Below, in pieces: positions 47,461-59,077 of a stretch of DNA of 64,000 bases. The stretch covers positions 2,914,001-2,978,000 of the forward strand of contig CAMGYJ010000003.1 of assembly GCA_946122785.1 (NCBI GenBank), read 5' to 3'. The DNA comes from Linum tenue. Lineage: Eukaryota; Streptophyta; Magnoliopsida; Malpighiales; Linaceae. The notes under the pieces were generated by a model. That model had not been told where the DNA came from. It worked only from the letters and a program-made list of their open reading frames with translations, and ran no database searches. Both the position numbers and the translations under genes were made by a program. Every line of letters begins with the position of its first letter. Within the stretch, counting starts at the first letter, position 1.

Positions 47461-48831
47461 CTATAACAACAGAGCAACGAAAACGGACAAAAACGCGGCG
47501 GCCGATACTCCGGCGACGGTGGTGGCGGAGTTTGGCGACGGTGGAGCCACGTCACCGGCAGGGGACGAGGGAGTGGTCGACCCTGACGGTGATGGGGTAC
47601 CAGGGGTGGAGCTGGCTGCGCCGGTGACATTGATAGAAAGCTGTTGGCCGGCGGAGCAATGCCCGGGAACGGCGCAAAGGTAGAAGTGCTCGCCGGCGGT
47701 GGTCAGCGTGATTCTCGACGGCGGGTTGCTGTCCAGGGAGATCGGGTTGGCCGTTGTGCACGCCGTGTAGGCGTCGCTGGTCACTTCCGCCACGTTGTGT
47801 GCTCCGGCGGTGTAGTTGAAGACTGCAGAAAGAAAAGGAAAAAAAAATCGGAACAAATTAAATTATGATTTAAGAAATCATTTTGATAATTATTAGTCTA
47901 ATTAACGGGAGCGGACGCCGTAAAAAACCCTCCTGCAATCAGGAGTTTTGCAAGTCGGAGTTTTGTACCCTAATCAAAGCCCTAATTAATTACTTTAATG
48001 CAATTATTAGGTTAATTAAGTACTAATTTGTACTTACCAAGGATATCGCCGACCATGAAGTCTTTGCCGGCGGCCCAGTTTTGGAACAGAGTAGCTCCGT
48101 TAGTGGGAATGTTCCACCCGAAAGAATCGCCGACGGTATAAGTCATCGGGCTCCTCGCAGAAGGAGCCGGTGCTGACGTGGGGACATCGCCGGAAACAGG
48201 GGAAGTCGAAGGAGTCCGGGCAGGTGCTGACGACGGGAAATCGCCTGAAACAGGGGAAGTGGATGGAGTCGGGGCAGAGGTAGGGGTGAGAGCGCGGCGG
48301 GGAGCAGGGGAAGAAGGCGTCACGGGAGCCGGAGCAGGGGAAGACGCAGTAGTGGAAGCAAGAACATTGACGGTGACCTTCTGGCCGGCGCTGCAGTGGC
48401 CGGGGACGCCACAGATGAAGTAATGCTCGCCGGATGAGCTCAGGGTGATTCTCGCCGGACCGGTTGTCGAAGTCATCATCGGATTGGCCGCCGAGCAGGA
48501 GTCGTAGTCGGCCTTGTTAACTTGCGTCACATCGTGAGCTCCAGCAGCGAAATTGAACACTAATTTTGAATGAAAAAGAAAAAAAAAAAAAAAGATTAGA
48601 ACTTTATTTGATTCCGACCGTTAAAATTTTTTTGTACTAAAAGGCTTTCTTACCGAGAATGTCTCCGACGGCGAAGGAATTGCCTGCAGCCCAGTTGGAG
48701 TAAACCGATTCGCCCCCCCGAGGGATGGTCCATCCGGTGGTTCCTCCGACTGTGTGGGGAGTCTGAGCGGCGGAGCTATGGAGAAGAGTGGCAATCACGA
48801 TTGCTGCGAGAGCTAATCTCGACACCGCCAT
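47461..48831 (-). CDS. Two-domain stellacyanin-like phytocyanin, copy A
   Basis: Exons on minus are 48831-48654, 48559-48038 and 47822-47461. Phases fit (G|TG and G|TC at the VFN codons) and give 353 aa. Residues 1-22 are a signal peptide. Domain 1 (about 24-126) has copper ligands His68, Cys109, His114 and Gln119 and disulfide Cys81-Cys115 (FICGVPGHCSAGQ). A Pro/Ser/Ala-rich linker with two TPSTSPVSGD repeats looks arabinogalactan-glycosylated. Domain 2 (about 197-300) has His242, Cys283, His288 and Gln293 (YLCAVPGHCSAGQ). The hydrophobic tail AAAFLSVFVALLL suggests a GPI anchor, so it probably sits at the cell surface. Gln as axial ligand marks the stellacyanin subclass, blue-copper electron carriers with poorly known targets. 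Each domain is split by an intron at the same place, as if by internal duplication. An LTR retrotransposon lies 99 bp after the stop. Confidence 0.88.
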
Positions 48832-48971
48832 TGCTGTGTTCTCCGAGAAAGATTGGTCTCCCCTGTTTCTGTTAGGATGCTCTGTTTCTTGTTTACTCTG
48901 TTTTCTCTGTTTTCTTGATGGAGAGAAATGGTTTGCTGAGTTGATGTTCTAATGGGGTTCAATTCGTGGGA

Positions 48972-48978
48972 ATTTATA
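48972..48978 (-). promoter_or_regulatory. Probable TATA box of phytocyanin copy A
   Basis: TATAAAT (minus) lies about 140 bp upstream of the ATG. The equivalent site of copy B is at nearly the same distance, which supports a conserved core promoter. Confidence 0.55.
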
Positions 48979-49289
48979 CAAAGAAGTGGCGATGGAGCGT
49001 TGATTCTTCTTGTTCGGCGGCCGGAGGAATGCGACTGACTGCTTCGTTTTTGTGTTTCCGCGTGAGAGCTTGGGGTTATGGGCTATGGGTCGTCTCGTCC
49101 CCTTTGTAATTATTAATTGGTCTTTTAATAAAGTCATCAATTATACACATGTTTACCAAGAAGACGGTGACTTTATTACGCACTAACAAGACTATTTCTT
49201 TATGTTCATATTTCCAGAAGTTTGAATTCTCAGCCATGAATTCTTAAAATATTATTATGATAGAGTGTAATCATGAGGAATTTTAGAAT

Positions 49290-49566
49290 GCTATATAGTA
49301 TTAGTGCTATAGATTTTTTCTTTATGGTATAATTTGCAATTGTACTTTTACGTTATGGTATAAATTCGGATTGTACCTATACTTTTTGTACAAATTCTTT
49401 TATGGTACAACTTGAACTTGTACCTTTATGTGATAATACAACTTCAAGTTGTAAAGTTGTATCATAACATAATGATACAAATTCATTTATGGTACAATCT
49501 AAACTTATACATTTAATGTTAAGGTACAATTTCAAGTTGTACATTAAAGCACCAATACTATATAGC
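49290..49566. repeat. Foldback MITE-like inverted repeat (277 bp)
   Basis: The ends GCTATATAGTATTAGTGCT and AGCACCAATACTATATAGC are inverted copies with one substitution plus a one-base offset. The interior alternates GGTACAA and TTGTACC blocks that also pair with each other. No target duplication was defined, so its class is open. Confidence 0.55.
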
Positions 49567-49858
49567 ATAGTAGAAGTGCTCGTGTCATCATAGCATAAAA
49601 ACACTTCTAAAAATCAGGAAAAATTAGTATATGGTTTATAAGTATACAAGAGGTATATTAATTATTAGGTATGAGATGATCCATAAGTTAGTATAAGAAA
49701 TGACAATGAGTGCGATTAATTGGAGATTCTAACTTTACTCATTGGTACGGCTAATTAAAATATCCTATTAAATATTCCTTAAGTATTGGAAGAAAATATC
49801 CAATATCATATTCAATGGTACATGGTGGGATTCATGCACATTGCCACTATAAATAATA

Positions 49859-50355
49859 GGGTTATAGGTATAATATGCCCTTCTACTATGACGTTTTATC
49901 AAACATGCCCCTCTACTATTTTTTACATCAAACATGCCCCTGTAATTTATAAAAACTATCAAACATGCACTTCAGTTGAAATTTCAATTGAAAAAATTGT
50001 CAATCATGGTTGAACCGAGATTTAGACGACTCGACATCGATAAATGGGAGGGGAAATGTCAGTTTTGACCCTTGCTTTATTTCTCTAGATCTCATCAAAG
50101 TGAAATTATTATAATTATTTGGCTATACAAAAGAACAAAAAAAACTCTAAAGTGAAATGATTAGAGATATTTTAGATATTTGGTTCGCCCAAACCAAAGT
50201 TCTGTCTTGGTTAACGGTTTTTGGATGGAAATTTTAGCAAAAGGGCATGTTTGATAAGTTTTTTCAAAGTACAAGGGCATGTTTGACGTAAAAAATAGTA
50301 GAGGGGCATGTTTGATAAAACGTCATAGTAGAGGGGCATATTATACCTATAACCC
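49859..50355. mobile_element. Mutator-type foldback MITE, copy 1 (497 bp)
   Basis: Roughly 100-bp terminal inverted repeats begin GGGTTATAGGTATAATATGC and contain tandem ACATGCCCCTCTACTATT blocks. A perfect 9-bp duplication TAAATAATA flanks the element (49850-49858, 50356-50364), the length used by Mutator elements. The interior has no ORF. A second, very similar copy lies at 55002-55499. Confidence 0.9.
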
Positions 50356-50484
50356 TAAATAATACCTTATTATGACCTGAACTATGACCATGTAATCAAC
50401 TTTGGCCCGTGGTTTGAGAAATTAACATCCTGGCAGAACTATGCAGCATATAGACAGAATTGGCCTGGAGCGTGGTTTGACCGT

Positions 50485-51722
50485 TAGTCAACTGTACAGG
50501 TCACTGCCATGTCAGCACAAAAAAAAAATTATAATTTCTTTTTTCTTTTTATTTCCTTTATAAAATTGAATAATAACAAACAAAAAAAAATCGGCAACCC
50601 ATCCCCACCTTATCCCCTCGTCTTTTTTCTTTTTCGATCAGAACCCAAAAAAATCCTAACCATTATTCTTCTTCCTCCTTCCCTGACGACCCGCCGCCTC
50701 CATTGCTAATATTTGGAATCGGAGATAACCTTTCAACCTTTCTCGAGCCCAACGCAACTAAACATTAGGGCAAGTGGGTGATTGTTTCTTCTCGGAAGTG
50801 GGGACCACCTGTTTTTGGAGATGACTGGAGTAGAGAAAGGCCAACAATGGCTGCTCTATTGACGGATACAAGTGACTGTCCGGTAACCGTTGACGGCGAA
50901 GAGCTTTGTTGTTTGCCCGATACTGGCGAAGATGAATTGTGAATGACGAAGATGAGCTGCTGATGTCCTTTGTCCTTGACTCCTTGTTATGTTGCTGGAG
51001 ATATGACTTCTTTTTGTTGTTCGCTAGTGGGGAACTTTGCAGCTTCTCTTTTTTCATTCTCTGTTGTTGTTTTCCGACTAATTTGATGACGACGAGAGAC
51101 ATGAAAGGGTGGCTACATGTGATGTCGTCTGGCTAAGATGAGCAGTAGACAGTGACCGGCGATGATGGAAGGGCTGGGTTGTACTCTTTTTCTTCTTTGT
51201 TGTGGTCGATCTATTTTTTCAATTTTGTGGAGAGCTCCGGCGGCTCTTGGTAGGATTTTGCAGCTGTTGCGATTGCTTGTAGTTAGTAGAGAAAGTGCTA
51301 ACTTCCTTCCTCTTTTCTTTTTTCAATGCTTCAATGATTTTTATTTTGCATAAACCTCCTGCCCTCTTTCTGTTTCTTGATGTTCATCGTTTTTGTTTTG
51401 CTTCATCACTGGCGGTTCTTGGAAGGACTTGGCAGATGCTGTTGTGCCTTGTCATTTGTAATTTACTAATATTTGAGAAGGTCGCCGCTGCATTTGAATC
51501 GGAGAGAATGGAGGCGGCGGGTCGTCGAGGAAGAAGGAGGAAGAAGAATAATGGTTAGAGTTTTTTTGGGTTCTGATCGAAAAGGAAAGAAGGCGAGGGG
51601 ATAAGGTGGGGATAGATGGCCGAATTTTTTTTATTTCTTTTTTGTTATTATTCAATTTTATAAAGGAAATAAAATGAAAACTGAAATTATAATTTTTTTT
51701 TTTGGGTTCTGACAGTTAACTA
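50485..51722. mobile_element. Foldback element with ~220-bp arms and unknown interior
   Basis: The arms (about 50485-50705 and 51506-51722) are inverted copies. Shared landmarks are TTTATAAAATTGAATAATAA, CCACCTTATCCCCTCG, TTTTCGATCAGAACCCAAAA and GACGACCCGCCGCCTCCATT. The 800-bp interior is less AT-rich and has open frames on both strands (50758-51102 on minus is Ser/Lys-rich) but no family I know. It may be a Pack-MULE-like carrier of a gene fragment. No target duplication was found. Confidence 0.6.
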
Positions 51723-51790
51723 CTGATTGTTCGAGTCTAAGGGACTCGATCTAAACGTAGATTGACAATGTAAGCCTCGAACCATGTGGG

Positions 51791-52614
51791 GCTGAAGTGG
51801 TTCGAGTTTGGTGAACTCGAACTACTCCTTTGAAATTTCCAACAACCTTAACTTTGTACTCGGTTATCCGATCGTAGCAAATTTTTTTTTCATTTTGCAT
51901 AACTTTTGAGGACTACAACTTTTATCATATAAATATTTTCAGAATATATGTGTAAATCTGAAAATTAAAGGTAAAGTTATTCCCAATACCCCTTATATTA
52001 AAAAATATTCCTATTTTGAAAATTTCTTCCTAGTAAATGTTGTAGTACTAAAAAAACTATGCAATACAAAAAAAAAAAAAAACTTTGCGACATTCGGATT
52101 ACGGAGCACATTGTTATGATCCTTCAAAGTTTAGGGGAAGCAAATGACTTTTTCTCGGGGCGAAGGCACGTGAATTTTTATTTATTTATAGGATTTTTTC
52201 GCCAAACGAGCAATTTTTTGGATGACCATCTTCTGAGAAAACGTCATTTGCTACCCATAAAGAGCAAATTTTGGATTTTGTCAAACTTTGGAGGATCATA
52301 ACTTTGTGCTCCGCAAGCTGAACGTTGCAAAGTTTTTTTCACTTTGCATAATTTTTTGAGTACTACAACATTTACTAGGATAAAATTTTCAAAATAGGAA
52401 TATTTTAATAATATAAGGGTTTTTTGGAATAACTTTACCTTTAATTGTCAAATTTCCACATATATTCTGAAAATATTTCTATGATAAAAGTTGTAGTCCT
52501 CGAAAAGTTATGCGAAATGATTTTTTTTTTTGCACGATCAGATAATCGAGTACAAAGTTAAGGTTAGAAATTTCAAAGGAGTAGTTCGAGTTCATCAAAC
52601 TCGAACCACTTTAG
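51791..52614. repeat. 824-bp near-complete palindrome
   Basis: The left half from GCTGAAGTGGTTCGAG pairs with the right half ending CTCGAACCACTTTAGC. Matching landmarks run almost to the centre near 52200: ACTACTCCTTTGAAATTTC with GAAATTTCAAAGGAGTAGT, GAGGACTACAACTTTTATCAT with its inverse, GGTAAAGTTATTCC with GGAATAACTTTACC, and GGAGCACA with TGTGCTCC. The arms are about 400 bp each. A transcript would fold into one long hairpin. It is probably a foldback transposon; no transposase is present. Confidence 0.75.
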
Positions 52615-54080
52615 CTAGGGGTGGGAAACGGTGCGGTTGCGGTTAACTGAACCGCAATTTGCAGTTAACTGCAACCGCAAAGTCCTCATATTAGCCAACC
52701 GCGACCGCACTTGCTACGATTCGTGGTTAACTGCTAAACGCACATTGCGCTTAACGGAGCCCTGCGGTTAGTGGCATCACCAACCGAGTTAACCGCATCT
52801 GGAGAGGATGACGGCCGGCGGCGTGCGTTGCGCCTTTGACCATCGACGCCGAACTCGAATCGAGCAGGCATGGCGGCGGCCGACGAGCGGTCCTCCACCT
52901 CTTCGTCTTCTCCGACGCCGAAAATTACATCGTACTCTCCAACCGTCACCGCCTCCTTGCTGGCGAGTACTTCGAAGGGTCAACCTCCACCAAATCTTGT
53001 CCCTCGAACTCCCGCACCGCCTCCAACTCTTCTTCCTCCATCCTCGCCAAAGAGATCCAGTTCATGATCCTCTGCCTCTTCAACTTGAATTTAGGGTTGA
53101 AAGATCCAAATCAGCAACGAGCCTGCTAAGATCGGGCAATGGAGGTCCAATTCAAAATTCGATCGATTGGGTTACCACCATCGTCGCCGTCCCAATCCCT
53201 TGGTCTCCTTGACACTGTTGGTGTTGTTGTGTAGGGAAGCCAATTTCTCCGATTTGGGTTTCGTTGCTTGCTTTCGAGGTCCGATTCGGAGTAGCAGCAG
53301 GTGTCGGGAAGCCAGTTTCTCTGATTTGGGTTTCGTTGCTTGCTTTCGATTCTGAGCTTATAAGTATCGTCGGTCGACCAAGAACATCCCAAAAGTGGAG
53401 CAACAAGGAACCCAAATCCCTCGCACTAGCGAGGAACCCCCCATATCGGCGACCTCGCTTCTTGCGAACCCAGATCCGGCGGCACCTCCTTCCAACAACA
53501 CCTTGATTTACTAGCGAATCTCCGTAGAACAACCTAGAAACCAAAAAAAATCAACCCTCCTACGACCTGGATTCGTCGAGCTTTGTGGTGTTGTAGTGGT
53601 ATTAACCCTAAATTATTTTATAAATGAACATTTATGTTGACTATGATAATTGTTAACATCACATAAAATGGAATAGGTACTAAGTAGTATAATATAAAGT
53701 AATATCATAATTGTTAAAAATAACTCTATTGTTGTTAAAAATACATGTTAGTTCGATAGAAGGTTCTATGGTTGGGATTTTGTAGAGTTTTTTTATGCTA
53801 GGTTTTGTATCTTAATCCAAATCATATTAAATTGATTTAAAGGCCAAAATTATATTTTAATACGACCTAAATCATATTTTAATACGACCTAATAAAACCA
53901 TTAGATTAATCTAAAGGCCAAAATTATATTGAAGTAAATTGTAACCAACGATTAGTACCATATATATTATGGAAGCGAAAATGATAGTAGAATCTTCAAG
54001 ATTGGAGATTTTATTAGAATAATGATAACTTACCTTTTCATTCATGTGTAGTTTTGTTTGATATTTTTTTTTTGATGAAG
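52615..54080. other. Mixed repeat remnants and an unidentified GC-rich segment
   Basis: 52.62-52.80 kb begins GGGGTGGGAAACGGTGCGGTT and is full of GCGGTTAACTGCAACCGC-type inverted motifs, like one end of a hAT MITE; the partner end was not found. 52.80-53.55 kb is GC-rich with overlapping frames on both strands and no recognisable family. It contains a partial tandem copy of a 72-bp unit starting GGGAAGCCARTTTCTC (53234 and 53306). 53.56-54.08 kb is AT-rich and empty. Confidence 0.4.
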
Positions 54081-54087
54081 TTTTGTT

Positions 54088-54500
54088 TGATAATTGGATT
54101 TATGGAAAACACACCATCCTTTTGTTGTTTGACGGTGAAAATAGAGAAGATTGGGCGTGGAGACGAATTCTGAAGCTTCGGCCAACTGTGCAGTCGTTTA
54201 TGAGGAAACAGGGTGATGAAGGATTTTGGAACCTGAAATTGATGCCCAGCTACTCAGTGAGCGCAGTCTGGGATACGATACGTCCTGTGAAACAATATTG
54301 GTCTGCTCTTCTCTAGAGGAAACTCTACGTGCCGCTTTAGAGCATCATAGCGTGGATTGTGGCCATGGATAACCAAGGTAAAGTTGATGCGGTGGGGTAA
54401 ATTAAATGAAGATAGATGCATTTTATGCCATGCCAATAGTGAGACCTATGATCATTTGTTTTTCGAATGTTGTTTCTCGAAGAGTATTGTTAGCAAAGTT
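54088..54500 (+). pseudogene. LINE reverse-transcriptase C-terminal (zf-RVT) fragment
   Basis: The frame reads WAWRRILKLRP and later YSVSAVWDTIRP, then after a TAG continues SIIAWIVAMDNQG, then after a shift CILCHANSETYDHLFFECCF. This is the order of the zinc-binding zf-RVT region at the end of plant L1-type ORF2. It is only about 135 codons, broken by stops and shifts, and the catalytic polymerase is absent. It is a dead relic. Confidence 0.7.
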
Positions 54501-55001
54501 TGATAATTTTTTCAGTAGCATCTCTTGGGATCTCCAACTCTCATAATGCAGGTGTGGTTGCAAAGCGAAACACGGCTCAGGGGAGACTTATTGGACCTCT
54601 ATGGTGCTCCTTGATTAGCTTTGTCTGATAGGAAAGGTGTTGAAGGCTCCATGGAGAGGTCCCAAGAACGGCCGAGTTGGTGACAGAGTTATGGCTGCGA
54701 GATTTCTTTCCTCTTTGTTTCCTCTTATCCCGGTTCAGAGGTTTGGAGAGTTTGCGTCCCTCTAGCAGCATAACAATAAAATAAAAAATAAATTAGAAAG
54801 TGAAATAGTACCCCCAACAAATTCAAAGTCTGGCGGAAACGCTAAAATCAGTGCGACAAATTTAAAGCCCAACATAAATGTTTAAACGAAGCATTCCAAT
54901 TAAAGTGTGGTAAATGACATTTTTCCTTCCAAAAATCACTATGGTTGCAGGATATTTGAAATTAAGAAAATTTAACCCACGAATCTCCTTCATATATTTT
55001 A

Positions 55002-55499
55002 GGGTTATAGGTATAATATGCCCCTCTACTATAACGTTTTATCAAACATGCCCCTCTACTATTTTTTACATCAAACATGCCCCTGTAATTTGGAAAAACT
55101 ATCAAACATGCCCTTCAGTTGAAATTTACATTGAAAAAATCGTCAATCATGGTTGAGCCGAGATTTAGACAACCTGACATCGATAAATGGGAGGGGAAAT
55201 GTCAGTTTTGACCCTTGTTTTATTTCTCTAGGTCTCGTCAAAGTGAAATTACTAGAATTATTTGGCTATACAAAAGAACCAAAAAAAAACTCTAAAGTGA
55301 AATTATTAGGGATATTTTAGATATTTGGGTCGCCCAAACCAAATTTCGGTCTTGGTTAACGGTTTTTGGATGTAAATTTTAACAAAATGGCATGTTTGAT
55401 AAGTTTTCCAAAGTACAGGGGCATGTTTGATGTAAAAAATAGTAGAGGGGCATGTTTGATAAAACGTCATAGTAGAGGGGCATATTATAGCTATAACCC
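55002..55499. mobile_element. Mutator-type foldback MITE, copy 2 (498 bp)
   Basis: Same family as 49859-50355. The ends are GGGTTATAGG and CTATAACCC, with matching ACATGCCCCTCTACTATT blocks, and it is nearly identical over its whole length. The perfect 9-bp duplication TATATTTTA flanks it. The interior includes a conserved GTCAGTTTTGACCCTTG and has no ORF. Confidence 0.9.
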
Positions 55500-56104
55500 T
55501 ATATTTTATAGATTGGAGGATAGTCTAGAACTAAAATAATCAAATATAAAAATTGAAGTATCAAGCACCATAAAGATACTTACAAGAAACTTAATGAGCT
55601 AGCTTATTATTATTATTTTGCAAAAGTCATATGTTTTACAGATTTTAACTTCGTGTATGGTTTGTAATAAAAAGTATACAACATATTTGTTTAGTGTAAT
55701 TGGTTATACTTCTTGTCTTTGTTTAGAAAGACCATGGTTCAAATATTGGTGCTGATATATTTTTATACAAAATAAATAACAAATTGTGAAGACAAAAATA
55801 CCCTTCCTACTTTCACTCTGGTTGCTCGAAATGGAGAAAATCCAACCCATGAATATGCTTTATATATAGTATAGATATATAGATATAGATATGTTTCCTA
55901 AGTATGTCTGAGAAGGATCTGCAATTGTCCGATTCAACGATGGCTAACGCATGTGAGATCTTTCTGACAAATGGAAATGGATTGTGAGGACGATAGTTAG
56001 ATTGGCCTGTATAGATGCCTGATCCAAGTTTTTTCAATTAAGAGCATCGATTAAGGCTAAATAGAGGTCATAAGCGGTAAGGCTCAAAAGCCCCAAGTAC
56101 TCTT

Positions 56105-56632
56105 TGTTAAGAACCAGTTGATCCCCTCAAACGAAAGCCAACTCACGGACTTGAAGTTTGCACAGGCCCACTGTACCTTGTGCTTTAAGCAACTGTTAAT
56201 ATTGGGGGTCGTGGAGATTCGAACACACGACCACTTGGCCAAACCAGCTCTGATACCATGTCATAAACCAGTAGGTCCCAATAACTCGAGTTGTTGGGAG
56301 AGATTCAATCGTGGATTATATATTACTCACTAACACACCCCCTCAAACGAAAGCTTGGTCTCAATAACTTGAGTTGTTGGGAGAGGTTCAATCGTGGATA
56401 ATATATTACTCACTAACACACCCCACTCAAACGAAAGCCAATCACCTAGTAAGGGATTTCGTTTGCACATATCCTGAACACGAAAATACATGTACTTCAC
56501 AAATGGGATCACCGGGATTCGAACACAAGATCTCTCGGTCACATAAGGCTCTGATACCAAGTCAAGAACCAGTTGATCACAATAACTCGAGTTGTTAGAA
56601 GACGGTTATGCTGGATCTTATACCGCTCTCTT
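56105..56632 (-). mobile_element. Cluster of TRIM retroelement LTRs and interiors
   Basis: On minus there are four LTR pieces of the TGTTAGT...ACA family: about 56632-56560, 56418-56355 (3' part lost), 56335-56259 (complete, 77 bp) and 56123-56105 (3' end only, TTCTTAACA). Two are followed by TGGTATCAGAGC primer sites (56559-56547 and 56258-56247) and short interiors of about 140 bp ending in purine tracts such as GTTTGAGGGGG. The arrangement LTR-interior-LTR-LTR-interior-LTR suggests two adjacent or nested TRIMs of the same family as 29909-30203, later trimmed. No ORF. Confidence 0.7.
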
Positions 56633-56766
56633 ACTCTTTATTGACATCAATACAAAACCTCCTGATTTGCCGTATTGATCAACAATTCTTCCATTTCCAG
56701 TGGGTAAATTTCCGAAGCTGTAACTTTGTCTAAACATAAAAGGGCTACGAGAGGGGGAGTGACTCT

Positions 56767-58625
56767 TTTTTTTTTATAATGGCGATGATTTATTAAACAA
56801 ATTGAAATGAACAGAAAGTACATGGATCAAGAGAGATGATCCTAACCAGAAAAGAAGAAGAAGGGAGAGAAAAAGAAAGAAGACACACAACAAAGCCTCA
56901 CCTACAACCCACGCTAGGTGTACAAAGCCACCCCTGCGTGCACCACATAACAAATACACAGAAATGAACATCCTAACCCAGCGGAACACCGGGCAAGCTA
57001 TACCCATCTAAACCACTCCCCAGACTCAATCGACACACCAACAAGGGGTGTCATGCAGCAGGGAACAACAACACCCCCAAGACCGAGCAATAAACCACTC
57101 GATTCCCTGTATTGCGCAGTTTACAACTCCAATTCCATCCTCTCACAGCCTCCTCCATACTCCCTCCCAAACCCACAATCAAACCCAAAAACCAGCGTTA
57201 CTACACTAATCCCAGCTCAAACAACCATCTAGATCCCTCCACCGCCTGCACTTTACCTTTAGCCACAATCCATTCTATAGCATTTTTAGCTTCCTTTTTT
57301 CCTACCACCAATGCATGCATCTCTTTATCCTCGAACAACCGTTGATTCCTCTCGAGCCAAACAACCCACCAAATGGCATGACGGATACAGCCATCGAACC
57401 ACTGTTCAATTCTTTCTCCATCTGCAACAGGCCAATTAGATATTACTTGTCTAATCTCACCGTCCCATCTTGGTGTCAAACTCCTTCTACAATAAACTAT
57501 CCTCCAAGTATTCTTGACAAACTCACATTCCATAAGGATATGATAAGTAGATTCTTCATTCTTCATACAAAGATAACATCTATTGGCAAGACAAATCCCT
57601 CTCTTCTTCAGATTATCTAAAGTAAGAACTCTGCTGTGATAGACAAGCCATTGAAAGAAACATATTTTGCTAGGAATCCATGATTTCCAAACTTTCTCAA
57701 TTGGAAACTCCTCATTGCCCCTTAAATCATTAGCTGTCAAATCCCTGTACATGGATCTCACGGAGAAATTCAAGTCCGTCGTTGGTTTCCACATGATCCT
57801 GCACAGACTAGAGATGTATACACCAAATTCATTGTATTTAAAAGATTTAGTAAATTATTGCTTTCCCTATCTGCCCCACCCCTCAAAGTGTATTTGAAAC
57901 TAAAATTCCAACTCACCGACTCACCATTGATTCTCGTAGTGTCGGAAAGTAGAACTTCTGGGTCAAGGACAGCAGCAGCGACGCAACCAGCACGGTCCCA
58001 GGGATCCAACAATCATGCCAGAAGGAGACTTGAGTACCATGACCCGGATCAATGACAACAAATTTCCAGAACTGATCATACTCTTTATTGATGTTCGCCC
58101 ACACCGACATGGAAAAACCTCCTCTTGTCCTTCTAGTCTGCCAACAAGAGACTTGATTCAGATACTTATAGTTAACCAATTCCCGCCACCAACTTCCCCT
58201 CTCCGCCGCGAACTTCCACGGCCATTTCGATAACAACGCATCATTAAACATCTTCAGATCTTGAATCCTAAGTCCCCCTCCTTAATGGGCGTTTTACACA
58301 ACTTCCAATCCACAAGAGCCATTTTATGACCATCTGTCTTCCCACTCCACAAGAATCTTCTTTGATATCTCTCCAACTCATTCACAACCGAACTAGGATC
58401 CTTGAAGAGGGAGAATAAGTACGCCAGAGTACTATAAATAACATAATTAATCAAAACCAGCCTAGCCTTAGTGGACATATTTCTGCTTCCTCATCCACTT
58501 AGCCTTTGTTGATACCTTTCCACAATATCATCCCATATCGAGGTTTCATTCGATTTCGCCCCAAGAGAAAAATCGAGGTACTTAGACGGATCTCTACTCC
58601 ATTTACACCCGATACCTTAATGAGT
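56767..58625 (-). mobile_element. 5'-truncated L1-type LINE
   Basis: On minus the remnant enters ORF2 near 58610 within the reverse transcriptase, with CKWSRDPSKYLDFSLGAKSN, then SIWDDIVERYQQRLSGW and STKARLVLINYVIYSTLAYL. It continues through RRFLWSGKTDGHKMALVDW and FNDALLSKWPWKF to the zf-RVT end (57794-57201, KVWKSWIPSKICFFQWLVYH and later CYLCMKNEESTYHILMECEF, stop at 57201). Frameshifts separate the blocks. A 3' UTR with TTTAATAAATCATCGCC ends in a poly(A) run, seen as T-tract at 56767-56776. 5' truncation and a poly(A) tail are typical of LINE insertion by target-primed reverse transcription. The polymerase active site (YADD) region is missing. Confidence 0.8.
57201..58478 (-). pseudogene. 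LINE ORF2 C-terminal remnant
   Basis: Three open blocks (58478-58254, 58251-57913, 57794-57201) are consecutive parts of one ORF2 polyprotein separated by small shifts. The last, 197 aa, is intact through the CYLC...H...C zinc-binding motif and has a natural stop, so the insertion is not very old. No function remains without the RT core and endonuclease. Confidence 0.75.
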
Positions 58626-59077
58626 TCTATATTGTGCAATGCATGCGGTCGAACAATCACTCCTAAGTGGAAGCAAACTAGAGACTTGGAGCGAAAGTTT
58701 TAAGAGTTTCGGAGATTATGAGTCGAATGGAGAATAAGGGTCGATGAGCATGGACTAGAGAGCAGAGAGTGTTTTTTTTTTCCTCGATGAAGGAAGAGAG
58801 AAAGGGAATTGCTTGTTATTGGTTTTAAAGTCAGAATCTTTAGATTCAAAATCAACGCCATAACCACTCCACTACACTAGTCTTGATCACCGGTAAAGTG
58901 TAGATGCAATGCAAGTCAGTAATTCAGTCTTTGATGATTTGAGCTACAAAAATTGCTTTTATTAATATAAGGTATGTGAGAAATCAATCTATATAACAAT
59001 CAAGAACCAACTAATACAGATCAAAACAAAAGAAAAATCACATGCCCGGCCGTAGGTATCTCTACTGATCACTCCAT

